From assembly GCF_003576645.1 (NCBI RefSeq), contig NC_044917.1:22455477-22519476 (forward strand): a stretch of DNA of 64,000 nt, in the 5' to 3' direction. How positions within the stretch are numbered: the stretch's first letter is position 1; every line of letters starts with the position of its first letter. This stretch comes from Ipomoea triloba. Its lineage: Eukaryota; Streptophyta; Magnoliopsida; Solanales; Convolvulaceae. The translations under genes were made by a program, and so were the position numbers. Positions 21,528 to 32,033 of this stretch are shown in pieces. Under the pieces are notes generated by a model. That model was not told where the DNA came from and ran no database searches. It was given only the letters and a program-made list of their open reading frames with translations.

Positions 21528-22128
21528 TTACCAGAAGTGATTTTTCCTTCTTTTTTTTTTCACTGAAATTTTGCAAGAGGTATTCGCAGTATTTGATTCA
21601 AGACTTGGACTACAAGAGGTAGTCTCTTTGGTCTTTCCTTCTTTGTTGCATTGGCATATTCCGTAGATCACATCCATCGGATCGCATCCTTCATGTTTTT
21701 CTTCTGTTGCTTCGATCGCATTAACTCTCCCCTTTGGATTGTTTTCCGTATAATTGGGAAGTTGTCCATAATGTCGTTCAGACATCATTTTGAACATTTG
21801 AGAAATTTGGTTTTCGATCGTCTTGAGAGTGGTCTTCGATTCTTGCCTAAGACTCGAGATCTCCTGTCTGATTTCTTGAGTAATCTTCTGCTTTAGATTG
21901 GCTCGATCATTTTTCAGTTCCATAATCGTTCTTGTTTCTTATGAGTCTTTCATCCACTTCTCGGATATCGTCCCTTCTTTTTTGGGTAAAATCGAGTTAA
22001 GAGTTGTATTGAGGTCTGAACTGGGTCATCTGGCCTCCACTACCTTAATTCTGACCATACATAAGTCTTCCTTTGTCATTTTATCCGTAGGTAGGCTTGT
22101 TTCCATAGTTATATTGTCCTCGTGCTTG
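21528..22128 (-). pseudogene. Element C gag C-terminal region
   Basis: Continues gag on the far side of the solo LTR: from 22128 the frame reads Q-A-R-G-Q-Y-N-Y-G-N-K-P-T-Y-G and then meets stops. The 21923-21528 frame holds an N-Q-x-S-Q-M-F-K-M-M helix and L-P-N-Y-T-E-N-N-P-K-G-R-V-N-A-I, a hallmark of Athila/Tat gag ahead of the protease. Several frame breaks make it non-functional. Confidence 0.75.
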
Positions 22129-22133
22129 AAATC

Positions 22134-24180
22134 TGTAACACCCCGGCTCGGCTATACCGTACATCCGGAGTAGTTACCGCCACACCTAGACTAAACCCAG
22201 CCAAGACCAGACAGAGTTCACTCTAGGTGCACAGGCTAACAAGAAAACTATTTCACATCATCATCATCATTACCCAACATATCTTCATACATATATATAT
22301 AGGTGAGCAAAAGGGGTAGCTACACTAACTACCAGAATATATGCAAGAGTTTAATTACAACTTACTAGTCAGCTAAGTTCATCATGGCTACAAAAGATAC
22401 ATGTACACAAAAAAAGGGTTCCTCCCATAACCTTTCTAATCAGTCATCCTCTTCTAAGGGGCGGTACTCCGGTTCGGAGTACGTCCCCCATACAAGATGC
22501 CAGTTGCCCGCAACCCAGGTGAGATGATCCAGGAAGTAACTAGGAGTGTACATCATGGACCACTCAGCCCAATGTTCCGAAGGAGCGAGATTCCACGGAC
22601 AGGGATAAAAGACAACAAATTCTAAGGGATCACTCCCTTCCAACACCTCTACCGGAAAAGACCCAAACCTAGACCTGGCCCCATCCAGAAAATTTGGCTG
22701 GCTACTGCGAACCGGGATACGAGAGGGTGTAGTTGGGTAAGTCGGAGGAGGACTGTACGGTGGGGAAGGAATAGCAGGAACATAAGCCGGAGCTGGAGAG
22801 TCAGGAGCGAATCCAGGAGCATACGGGTCGACATCAACTAAGTACTGTACATAATCATCATAATCGTAGATAGGGAACTCCAACTCGGAAGGATCCGAGT
22901 CAGGTGGGCTACACGAGCCTACCNTTTTTGGTCACCTAGGTTCACGAATTTACACAGAAAATTCCATTTTTGCCCTTGGCAGTGTGCTGTCCAGCATTTT
23001 TCCTTCTCTGGACCAGTTTTGGGAAAAATTCCGAAAACCATACTTATACTACTCCAAAAATTATGAAAGTTTATATACAGCTTCTACACTTATAGAACTA
23101 CATGTATAAAAAAAATTGGACCAAAATAATTTACTGATTTTTCCCAGAAATTCACGGAAGTTACTGACAGAAATCTGTCATGATTTCCTTTCTCTAGTTC
23201 CACAAGTATAAGCTTATATAGACATAAATACAACATATACAAGCATATCCAAGCTATGAACTTGTATACGAAAATATTCCCAAAGCTCCAAAAACACCAT
23301 ATTTCAACTAAAATCAATTATCCAAATTCAAGTGACTAATTCCAACTTAAGGGAATTCCTTACCTCACAAGTGTGTAATATCACCGTAAAAGTAGTCTTG
23401 AACCTTTATCCCCAAGTTTCACCGAAAAACCCTAGGTAGAATACACCACCATAACAACATATTTAAGAAATCTTTACCTACAATCAAGTTCTAGGGAAGA
23501 AATCAAGACTTTTTAACCGAATAAAACCGCAAACTTACCGAATAGTTGAAGACTTGTGTGGAGATTGGCTATGGAAGCTTGAAGCGAGGAAGAAGAGGAT
23601 GAAGAAGATGAAAGCTCACACTCTCTCCCTCTCTTTGTATTTCGGCCAAGGCAAGAACAAAAGGGCAAGGAGAATAAACATGTTTTAGACACTTAGTACT
23701 TTGAGGGGAATGTTTGCATGGAAGAATTAAAATAGAATAAAATAATGGTGTATTTTTAAACTTATCAGTTGGGGTCCAAACAGATAAAGTTTCGGTAGAA
23801 AATAATTTAAACAGGAATAATTTTGAAACCAAAAATTTATCCCAGACCGAAACTTGAAATTGGGCTAGGTTCGGTACACCGCGGAATTTTAGCGATGTAC
23901 GTTCAAAATGAATCTTTTTCTGCTATGGGCTGATTTAATTGAATTGGAAATTCAATATTAATAACATGGTGTCTAATAATTCATTTCCTAGGATAATCGG
24001 GTCCGAATACTAGTTCCCAAAATTTTACGGTTCGTGACCGGCACGAACGATCGCAACTTAATAACAACTATTCTTCCTAAAAAAAATTCTCTTGAAGCCT
24101 CGAGGGACTATTTCATGAATGTCATAGCTTAAGGAAATATTTTTCGAACCTTAGTCTTACGAAAATGCCGAGGGGTTACA
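22134..24180 (-). mobile_element. Solo LTR of a Tekay/Del-like chromovirus nested in element C
   Basis: The 2047-bp insertion starts TGTAACACCCCGGC on the plus strand and ends GCCGAGGGGTTACA, with AAATC on both sides (22129-22133 and 24181-24185). TG...CA ends, a 5-bp target duplication and TGTAAC termini fit a Tekay/Del-type LTR. No PBS, polypurine tract or pol was seen, so a solo LTR left by recombination is likeliest; the orientation shown is tentative. Removing it and one AAATC copy restores the gag frame across ...N-N-D-G-F-Q-A-R-G-Q. A single N lies at 22924, so its length is uncertain. A Pro/Tyr-rich frame at 22883-22440 is probably spurious. Confidence 0.8.
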
Positions 24181-24185
24181 AAATC

Positions 24186-25334
24186 CATCATTGTTGTTGT
24201 TGTTCCATCCCTCACCCTGTTTCCAATTGTTATTTTGTCTCTGATTTCCTCCATAAGCATTATAGTTGGAGTTCCTTTGATAGTCAACCACCTCAACCTG
24301 CTCAGCTGCAGACGGTGATGTGTAGATATTTGTGTCATGTGGTCCTCCACAGATATTACAATACAGTGCCAAAGCCATGCAAGGCTTTGGTGTTCCTTCC
24401 ATCTTTTATACCATTGCTTGTAGCTTTTTGATCTCATGATTCATCGCTTCGATTTTTGCTCCGCTTGCCACGTGACTATTGATTTCGTACACGCCACCAT
24501 GTTCTCCTCTTCGCTCATACCAACATGAAGTATTCTTTGATATTCTTTCTATCAACTCTTCTGCTTCCGGTACTGCTAAGGAAACGAAAGTACCGCTTGA
24601 AGATGAGTCAAGGAGCATTTTTCCTTCATCAGTCAACCCTCCATAGAATAAACTTATTACATCCCATGGGTGCATTAGATCTTGTGGGCATTGCCTTTTC
24701 AGAACATTAAATCTTCTCCAAGTTTCTCCCAGACTTTCTAGTCTTCCTTGCTTGAATTCTTGTATTTGTCTCCTGATTCTCATAGTCTTAGTAATAGGGA
24801 AAAACTCATTCATAAACTCTCGATGTAGCTGCTTCCATGATCTAAAGTGGTTATCGTCTTGACTCTCCAACCATCGTGCTGTCTCTCCTATAACTGAGAA
24901 TGGGAATAGCTTGAGTCTAATAATCTCTTCACTGACCCCTTCCTGTGTGTACATCCCACATGCTCTTATAAACCTGGTGATGTGCGCATTAGGATCCTTT
25001 GAAGGCAATCTTGAGTATTGGCTATTTTGAACCAATGTGAGTATGGTTGGGTGCACATGGAAGTTGACATTTTCCATTGGTGGTACATAGATCGAATTGT
25101 GCATATTGAAGTCTGGCGTCATATAATCGGCGATGGATCTTTGCTGTTCTTGAGGTATTCCATAGTAATCATCTTCTCTTATATGCTCTTGTGGATTCAC
25201 TCTATTAACTTGTGGTTCTTCCAAAATTGGTTCTTCATGATTAACTGGTCCTTGTGGATTAATCGGTATTGGGGGTGGGTTTGGTATAGTTGCTCATCTT
25301 TCTTGGGGATTTCTTGTTGCGCTTGAAGAAGCCA
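24186..25334 (-). pseudogene. Element C gag and zinc knuckle
   Basis: From 25334 the frame reads M-A-S-S-S-A-T-R-N-P and soon meets TGA. It then runs open from 25224 to 24406 (272 residues) with the retrotransposon gag domain (L-P-S-K-D-P-N-A-H-I-T-R-F, A-R-W-L-E-S-Q, L-H-R-E-F-M-N-E-F-F-P, W-R-R-F-N-V-L-K-R-Q-C-P). A frame change near 24400 leads to C-N-I-C-G-G-P-H-D-T, a zinc knuckle whose last Cys appears replaced. It packages element RNA when intact; here it is broken by stops and by the solo LTR. Confidence 0.85.
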
Positions 25335-25609
25335 TGTTTTCTTTTCGGATGCTTTTCTTCCTAGTTGCTCTGTTAATTTCTGGAATATAAGGAAATAAGC
25401 CTTGATTTCCTTTTGCTCGCGTGTGCATTCACCTGTTAAGATTTTCAATGAAGCAAATAGTCCACAATTGACTAAAAGTAGTCAATTGGGTAAGTAACAA
25501 AAACAAGTAAAATAGAAAATAAAACAAAGTAACATGGTATGGATTAACAATACTCAAATCTCACGATCATTCAATCAAAATAAACAAAACAATTGACAAC
25601 CTATTGCCT

Positions 25610-25627
25610 TCCCCAGCAACGGCGCCA
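25610..25627 (-). other. Element C primer binding site (tRNA-Asp)
   Basis: Element-sense TGGCGCCGTTGCTGGGGA differs from the tRNA-Asp 3' end at one base and lies 3 bp from the 5' LTR. Confidence 0.9.
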
Positions 25628-25630
25628 ATT

Positions 25631-26961
25631 TGGCATGAGTATAGTTTTGCGTAGGGTTGAGGTGTCAAATAATGTAAATGTGATAAAACGAAGAGTCTAT
25701 GACTCCCCGAGTGTCGGTCTCGAAGGAAGGACATGGAGGTGTGTCAAGTGTTCGTGCGTTCAATTGATTAAGTCATGTGATATATTTGAGTGTGGTTGTG
25801 GGCATGGTGAATAGAGATTTGAAGGTGCAGAGATTCATAAGGTTGTGCAAAGTGAAAATAAAACAAATATGAGTAAATGAATGTAAGAAAGTAAGGGATT
25901 GGATAGTGCTCATCTATGTTGCATCCTAGTGTGTCAAAAGCAATGGATAAACGGAACAAAGATGTTGGCTATTCAGGAGTGTGTCTTCTTAGTCCTCTTC
26001 CACCTCTGTGTACTAGGGCTTCTTAGACTTATGAGTGCCTTTAAGCAACCAAAGTCCTAAGAGACATTTTATCAAACACCTTAGCTATACACTTTCCTAC
26101 TATTCTTAAGAAGTCCATAGGATCTATGATTGTTACAAAGCTTTCAATCCCAACTCTAATCAAAGACATGAAAGAGTCAAGAGCTCAATCTCTCATCTAG
26201 ATTGGCCAAATCCAAACAAGATATCATCAAAACAACAATCAATAGACAAGAATAGAAATTCCAACAATCCAAGCAATTAAATCCAAGATAAGATATAAGA
26301 TCATCACACTAGCAACATATCTTCACACAATCCAAACCCTAGATTAAACTAGCCACACATATTCAAGAATTCAAAGACAATAGCTAATTTAATCCAAGAA
26401 CAAGATAATGAAAATAAAATAGATTAAGATGTAAGAGAGATCACCTAGTAATGAAGTGTTTCTTCAATCCAAGCTTGTTGTCTTTCTTTACAAGGTGAGA
26501 TTGCAATACTAAACTATCCTAAAAACTAAGAAATGAAAAGGGAACTTTCTGAAAATGAAAGAAGGGAGGAACTCCTCTGAAATTCTATCAATGTGCCTTA
26601 AATAGTCTCCGAAATTTTGCCCTAGAAGTATTTTCGCGCAGTGTTCCATCCATGCCACTCACACGCGTGGTTGCGTGCGTGGTTGGCTACTGGAATGCTG
26701 CCACGCCACCGATCACGCGTGTGGGCTTCATTTCGGGTCCTTCTGGGCTCCTGACTTGCTCGGTTTGCTTGTTTAGCTCGTTCTTTGTTCCTAATAGCTC
26801 CCGGGACCTCTGTAATGTCTCAATTCATGCTAAAGGTAGCTTTGTGTGCGGTTAACTAATTTAAAACACAAATTTTCTCAAAATTATCACTTAAGGATAC
26901 TAAAAACGCTATAAAGCACCCTAGTTTATACTCAAATAATGGGTATCTTGGGAACTTATCG
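25631..26961 (-). repeat. Element C 5' LTR
   Basis: 1331 bp. Plus-strand ends are TGGCATGAG and CTTATCG (the final A changed to G). Followed by target copy GTAGC. GC-rich ACGCGT island at about 26645-26725. Confidence 0.9.
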
Positions 26962-27280
26962 GTAGCAAAAGATCCTTGAAAATTCTGACGGACATGTAAC
27001 CCTCCTAGAAGAAGCTTTAAAGGAAGCCGAGAAAACCATAAAGGACTCAAGGGAGGAGTTAACAAAGATCCATGATGATAGGCCAAAGCTCCAAGACCTT
27101 GTGACTAAGGCTCAAGAACAGCGCGACACATCACAAGAGGCTGTGATCTCTGCTGAAGAGAAAGTGAAACATATTCAAGAGACTCCCATGTTGACAGATG
27201 AAGATGAAGAGAAACTTTCTTCGGTCAAGAAAGATCTAGAAGCAGACAAAGAAGACTTGATGAATTTTCGCATAGTGTAG
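26962..27280 (+). pseudogene. PMD pseudogene, block 3 (C-terminal coiled coil)
   Basis: Directly after the target copy the frame reads A-K-D-P/Q-K-I-L-E-N-S-D-G depending on phase. Joining block 2 (through GCAGC) to AAAAGATCC gives an uninterrupted S-E-Q-Q-K-I-L-E-N-S frame, then a long heptad-rich coiled coil (E-E-A-L-K-E-A-E-K-T-I-K) to a TAG stop at 27280. It is the end of the PMD protein seen at 10932-15622. Confidence 0.75.
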
Positions 27281-27920
27281 ATCTTTAATGTCTAGTTGTC
27301 GTACTCCTTTAGTTTATTCTTTTTTTATTTCGACTTTGTATGAGTTCTTCCTTTTTGAAACGAGACTTTAACATGGGTTGAATTCACTATTTTTCTTTTT
27401 GCAAGACTTGCAAATAATTTTCTTTGATCACAAGTGTAAAAGTGAGCTTGAAGAGAGGTAATTGAACTCGAATATGAACAGAAAGCACTAAATCTAAACC
27501 CCAAATGAGTTACTTCGAAATCAACTAACAAGAGAATCTACTTTGAATCATAACATGTAAGGAAATGACTAAACTTCAATGAATCTAAGTTGTTTCGAAC
27601 AGACTTGACACAAAGGGATTTATTTTAATTATGACTGAACTTAGAAGAGAAAGTGTTTCTAAGCTGCCTACGTACTCCTACGAAGGAGATCAAGTCAAAC
27701 GTAGTTCAAAAGACCATTTGAATAGGTAGGGCTTTTCACAGTTTAAACTCATGTGGGCCAGGAGTTTACTGTACACAGTTTAAGCTCATGCGGGTCAGGA
27801 GCGTCTATGACTTGGGCCCACTCATAGACAAGCGAGACGTTTGAGCAGTTTAACCACGTGCAACACTCTTGGTGGATGAGTCATTCGTCAAACTCTCATG
27901 ACTTGCGTTGATACCCTAAG
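27281..27920. other. Noncoding stretch between PMD pseudogene and pol fragment
   Basis: No gene seen. Around 27661 the text CTGCCTACGTACTCC...TCAAGTCAAACGTAGTTC is of a type common next to pol in Tat-lineage elements. A diverged repeat CAGTTTAA(A/G)CTCATG(T/C)GG occurs twice at about 27738 and 27777. Confidence 0.4.
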
Positions 27921-27921
27921 T

Positions 27922-29759
27922 TTAAGGGTAGTAGAGCTTTAGGAATCTCCCATTGATTGGACCAACCTTCAAACCATCTTCACTAACCAACTTGTAAGCC
28001 CCACCAGTGTATACTTCTTGAACCACATAAGGGCCATCCCATTTTGGAGTGAACTTGTGGCCGATTTTCCGTGTCACAATGATTGGCCTTCGAACAGCTA
28101 GGACTTCATCACCAATTTGAAAGGAACGGGTCTTCACCCTTTTGTTAAAGGCTCTTGACATACAAGCTTGATAGAATTTTAAGCTCTGTTGAGCTTGTAG
28201 TCGTTTTTCATCCAAGGCTTCTAACTCAGCCAAGTGTAACTTAGCATTTTCTTCATCATCCAAGGCTTCTAACTCAGCCAAGACTCTTGTATGACCAACC
28301 TTAAAGAAGGTATTTGGCGCTCTAGAGGCAAGACTACTTCCACACCATACAGCAAGGAATATGGAGTGCTTTGAGTAGCTGTGCGGTATGTGGTTCTATA
28401 TGCCCATAACGCTTCTTCCATTCTGTCATGTCAATCACATTTCGATCTTGAGACCACTTTTTTCAATAGATTGCATAGGGTCTTGTTAAAAGTTTCAGCG
28501 AGCCCATTCGCAGCTGCGTAATACGCTGAGGAGTTTTGCTGATGAAAGTCAAAAAGCTTGCAAATCTTATCCATCAATTTATTGTCAAAGGGTTTCCCAT
28601 TATAAATTAAGATATATCGCGGGATGCCGAATCGATAGATGACATGAACACGGAGGAAGTCTGCCACATTTTTCTTTTTTACTTCTTTTAATGCCACGGC
28701 TTCTGCCCACTTTGAAAAGTAGTCGGTGGCGGCCAATATGTATGTATGCCCTGCAGATGACTTGGGCGTAATTGGGCCAACCACATCAAGTCCCCAAGCA
28801 TCAAACGGCCAAGATGCGACTATTGGGTGTAGAGGCTCTGGTGGCTGATGGATAAAGTTTGCATGAACTTGACAAGCTTGGCACCTTCGAGCATAGTCAA
28901 TGCAATCCTTTACCATTGTAGGCCAATAATGACCCATTCGTTTAATGTGGAAGTGCAACTTAGAGCCGGACTGATGCGCACCACAGACCCCAGAATGAGC
29001 TTCTTGCATAGCTTGTAATGCCTCCTCTTCTCCTAGACATCGGAGCCAGACTCCATCAAATGAACGGCGATATAACGTCTCATTATAGTAGATGAAGCGA
29101 GGAGCTCGGTGCTTTATATCCACCCTCTTGCGAGGATTTTCTGGTAACTTCCCATAAGTGAAGTAGTCAATCAACGGCTGCCTCCAGTCATCTTTGCCAA
29201 TGTCATAAACGGAAGCAGTAGAGAGTTCAACATTTTCATCAACTGAGCCATCTTCGTTGAAAATAGGTGGAACTACCCACTTTTGACATACTTGTACTTG
29301 AGTTGTAGGATGAGCAATAGTTGAAGCCAATGCGGCTAAGGCGTTAGCTTGCTTGTTTTCTTTCCTCAGTACATGTTCAATCGTGACGTCACCCAGCCAT
29401 TGTATGAATATCTTCGCATAGTTGTTGTACGGTGCTAACTCTGCTTTCTTCACTTCGTACAGACCCATCACTTGGTTGACGACCAACTTTGAATCTCCAT
29501 AAATGCTAATTCTCAACTGTTTCATATCAACTACTATCTCTAGTCCAAGTATCAATGCTGGATACTTAGCAACATTGTTTGAACATGGCTCTGTCAATGT
29601 GAAGGAATATGACAACACTTCACCTTCTGGAGTGACGAAGACAACTCCAGCTCCTGCCCCTCCTCTATGTGCAGCTCCATCAAAATACATCTTCCATGGG
29701 GGTAGGACTTCAAATAAGTACATCCTCATCAGGCAGATCATCAGATAACTCCCATTCAC
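27922..29759 (-). pseudogene. Tat-lineage gypsy RNase H-integrase fragment
   Basis: Reading from 29759: RNase H (M-Y-F-D-G-A-A-H-R-G-G-A-G-A-G, then S-N-N-V-A-K-Y where active copies have A-E-Y, and I-Y-G-D-S-K-L-V-V), an HHCC integrase zinc finger (C-G-A-H-Q-S-G ... C-Q-A-C-Q), and the integrase core (W-G-L-D-V-V-G-P; Y-N-G-K-P-F where D-N-G is expected; A-N-G-L-A-E-T-F-N). TGA at about 28431 replaces a Trp codon, after which R-M-E-E-A-L-W-A-Y-R-T-T follows, then the integrase C-terminus to 27922. Two catalytic residues, one stop and a 48-bp duplication show it is dead. RT, protease and gag are absent. Confidence 0.9.
28210..28282. repeat. 48-bp tandem duplication in the integrase C-terminal region
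   Basis: CCAAGGCTTCTAACTCAGCC occurs at 28212 and 28260, so the protein reads A-E-L-E-A-L-D twice. In frame, period 48, unlike the 42-bp period seen in the viral region. Confidence 0.85.
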
Positions 29760-29937
29760 TCTCCAAAGATTACTAACCGAAGAAATTCATTCCCACTAGC
29801 ATTGCAGTGTAAATACATTTAAAAAAAAGAGAGCATAAGTTATAAAAAAAAAATACAATAACAGACAAAAAAATTGACAGTAAAATTGCAATGCAAATAT
29901 TCAAAAAAAGTAATAGTCCAATTGCTTCATGAACCCA
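29760..29937. other. Junction stretch between gypsy remains and viral sequence
   Basis: A-rich noncoding sequence. The left edge of viral-type sequence is not sharp; I place it near 29.9 kb from the change to the viral composition and an open frame. Confidence 0.3.
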
Positions 29938-30047
29938 AATTATGGTTCGTTATAATAATAGAAATAAATGATTGTATAAATGCAATTAATACTATAGAAG
30001 CATATTTAAAAATATTATATGAACAATATAAGTATTATATTTGCTAG
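29938..30047 (+). pseudogene. Viral ORF tail, 5' part missing
   Basis: A frame open from the left without an ATG ends at TAG 30045-30047, 3 bp before the next viral ORF. Its composition (Ile/Tyr/Asn-rich) matches the viral ORFs. It is likely the C-terminus of a small ORF whose start was lost at the left junction; it could follow the 42089 end on the circular genome. Too short to identify. Confidence 0.4.
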
Positions 30048-30050
30048 AAA

Positions 30051-30515
30051 ATGGAAGCTTTAGAGCATATAGCAGCAAAACCTTTACAATATAGTAGAGA
30101 TATTAACCAACATATTATAAGCTGTAGAATAAGTGTAGAGATCATAAAACAAAACGATGAAGAAATACAAGGACATATAGAAGAAAATAAGAGACTACAA
30201 CAACAAATAAATTATTTAAATAATAGATTAATTGTAAAAGAGGAAGAAATTAGACAAAAGGATGTAGAAATAATTGTAAAAGAGGAAGAAATTAGACAAA
30301 AGGATGTAGAAATAAGAATACTAAAAGAAGAAAAATTACAAAAGGATGTAGAAATAAGAATACTAAAAGAAGAAAAATTAAGAATAGAAAATCAAAAAGA
30401 TATACTAAAAGAAGAAAAATTAAGAATAGAAAATCAAAAAGATAAAGAAATAAGAGAATATAGACAAATTATAGAAGAATGTTACTCTCAAATTAACAAA
30501 TTAACTTATGGATAA
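30051..30515 (+). CDS. Viral small coiled-coil ORF with 42-bp repeats
   Basis: 154 residues, almost entirely charged helix. The middle is built from 14-residue repeats (I-V-K-E-E-E-I-R-Q-K-D-V-E-I twice, then I-L-K-E-E-K-L variants). On the DNA these are 42-bp tandem copies, exact at 30231-30272 and 30273-30314 and partly changed to about 30450. It overlaps the movement-protein ORF by 8 nt. I know no named homologue. A coiled-coil virion-associated or vector-transmission factor is possible but unproven. Confidence 0.6.
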   Translation: MEALEHIAAKPLQYSRDINQHIISCRISVEIIKQNDEEIQGHIEENKRLQQQINYLNNRLIVKEEEIRQKDVEIIVKEEEIRQKDVEIRILKEEKLQKDVEIRILKEEKLRIENQKDILKEEKLRIENQKDKEIREYRQIIEECYSQINKLTYG

Positions 30516-31809
30516 GGGAAAAGAAAAGGTAATAATGGAAGAATCAGGAACACATTATCAAATGGATACTTATGAAGGTGGAACAACACAAACCTTAACT
30601 TTTAAACAAGATGTCTATGAAATGTTAAGAAATGAGAGATCAGAATTAACTATTAATAAAATATTTAAAACTAAATGGTTTGATAGAAATAAAGATATAA
30701 GATATGTAGTACAAAAACATGAAAATAATATTGATATTACAACTATTAATGGAAAGGCAAAATTAAATTTGATAACAGATGATATATTAAAAAGAGAATT
30801 AGCAAAATTATCAAGAAAGGAAGCTAAGAGATACAGGAATGTTTATTTTGGAGCAATAGAATTTACTATAAAAGCATATTTTCAGAAAAATGTAGATACA
30901 CCTATAGAAATATATATAGCTGATGATAGGATAAGAGGAAATATATTAGATGCTTTAATAACAGTAGTAAGAGGAAATCTAATTTATCAAAAATTAAAAT
31001 TTACAGTACAACCAGATTTTAGTATATCATTAGAAGATGAACATAAAGAATTAGCCTTAACTCTATATTATAGATTACAAGGAATTGATATGCCTCCAGG
31101 AAGTAAAGTAATGAGTATAGAAACAAAAATGATTTATGCTTTAACAGGAAATCACCAAATAAGAAAACAACAGGAAATGGAAATAATAGTACCCAAACTA
31201 TACCAGGATATTTTAGAACCTATAGAACATAAACACAACTCTAGAATTACAATACCAGAAGATATATGTATGGATTTTGAAAATAGAAGACTAACACCAA
31301 TATCAAAATTAATACCATTAGTAGAAGGGTCTAAGCTAAGTTTTCAAAAACAAATTATATCAAGACCAATGGAATCAGGAATTAGACAATTTATACCTAA
31401 AAAATTAGATTTAATAAATAAACAACATGAAAGACTAGATAAATTAAAAATAAAAGTAACAATATTTAATAGAATGATTGTAACAGAGGGAATAGCAGTA
31501 ATAACTACGGATACTAGTAATAGTTTTGTCCATATAAGTAAGATCAATGAAAAAGAATGTATTACAATTGAACCTCAAATATATAATTATCCAAATGATG
31601 AAAGAGAAATAATAGTAACTAAGTTAATAGTTTTAAAATTTAAAATAAAAGATTTAGAATATAATATTAATATAGGAGTACTAGAATATGATAGCCCTTA
31701 TGAATTATTACTAGGAAATGATTTTTTAAGCACTATAAGATATAAAATAACAAATGAAGGAATTGAAATCAATGATCAAGGAAAAATTAGATTTATAAAT
31801 AGAATATGA
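30508..31809 (+). CDS. Viral movement protein (30K superfamily) with C-terminal retropepsin-like domain
   Basis: 433 residues. Residues about 100-235 match the caulimovirid 30K movement protein: F-G-A-I-E-F-T-I, D-T-P-I-E-I, D-D-R-I-R-G-N, V-R-G-N-L-I-Y, F-S-I-S-L-E-D, G-I-D-M-P-P-G-S. Such proteins form tubules through plasmodesmata for cell-to-cell spread. Residues about 320-415 look like a second domain of retropepsin type: D335-T-S-N-S in place of D-S/T-G, and Y-E-L-L-L-G-N-D-F-L near 398-407, mirroring L-L-L-G-N-N-F-L in the true protease of the pol ORF. The frame is intact. The ATGA overlap leads into the next ORF. Confidence 0.85.
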   Translation: MDKGKEKVIMEESGTHYQMDTYEGGTTQTLTFKQDVYEMLRNERSELTINKIFKTKWFDRNKDIRYVVQKHENNIDITTINGKAKLNLITDDILKRELAKLSRKEAKRYRNVYFGAIEFTIKAYFQKNVDTPIEIYIADDRIRGNILDALITVVRGNLIYQKLKFTVQPDFSISLEDEHKELALTLYYRLQGIDMPPGSKVMSIETKMIYALTGNHQIRKQQEMEIIVPKLYQDILEPIEHKHNSRITIPEDICMDFENRRLTPISKLIPLVEGSKLSFQKQIISRPMESGIRQFIPKKLDLINKQHERLDKLKIKVTIFNRMIVTEGIAVITTDTSNSFVHISKINEKECITIEPQIYNYPNDEREIIVTKLIVLKFKIKDLEYNINIGVLEYDSPYELLLGNDFLSTIRYKITNEGIEINDQGKIRFINRI

Positions 31810-32033
31810 ATATATCAAAAGAAATAGATAAAAAAGAAAAAGAATTAAAACAAATAAAGAGAATAATAGAAGAAAATTTAATAGTTTCACAATTAAAATA
31901 CATAGAATATATATCAAAACAAGAAGAAATAGAAAATGAAATAAAAATATTAAGAGAAAGAACAAAGGAACCAAGAAAAGAATGGATAATACTTGAAGGA
32001 GGATGGAGAAAAAGAGTATATAAAAATGAATAA
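31806..32033 (+). CDS. Viral small charged ORF
   Basis: 75 residues, helical and Lys/Glu-rich, starting at the ATGA overlap with the movement protein and overlapping the next ORF by 41 nt. It ends in a basic W-I-I-L-E-G-G-W-R-K-R-V-Y segment. In caulimoviruses this slot holds the aphid-transmission factor, but I see no sequence support for that role. Confidence 0.45.
   Translation: MNISKEIDKKEKELKQIKRIIEENLIVSQLKYIEYISKQEEIENEIKILRERTKEPRKEWIILEGGWRKRVYKNE

Larger units (their letters stand above)
15623..26961 (-). mobile_element. Element C: Athila-type gypsy retrotransposon without RT/integrase, nested in the PMD pseudogene
   Basis: Paired LTRs (15623-16925 and 25631-26961) are flanked by GCAGC (15618-15622) and GTAGC (26962-26966), a 5-bp target duplication with one change. 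Reading right to left: 5' LTR, tRNA-Asp PBS, gag, a zinc knuckle, gag C-terminus, retropepsin, conserved hairpin motif, an ATHILA-type ORF, noncoding region, 3' LTR. No RT, RNase H or integrase lies between protease (ends 20993) and the hairpin motif (20760). A solo LTR (22134-24180) is inserted in gag. Total 11.3 kb, about 9.3 kb without the nested LTR. Confidence 0.9.

Noticed and set aside
22440..22883. Pro/Tyr-rich 147-residue frame inside the solo LTR
   Set aside because: It lies in an LTR flanked by a target duplication, next to an N, and has no family resemblance; probably a chance open frame.
22924..22924. Single N as a second false duplication
   Set aside because: I found no matching sequence on the two sides of this N, so no overlap is evident.
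30231..30450. Possible CRISPR-like or regulatory repeat array
   Set aside because: The 42-bp units are directly adjacent without spacers and lie in a coding frame; this is tandem duplication in a plant genome.
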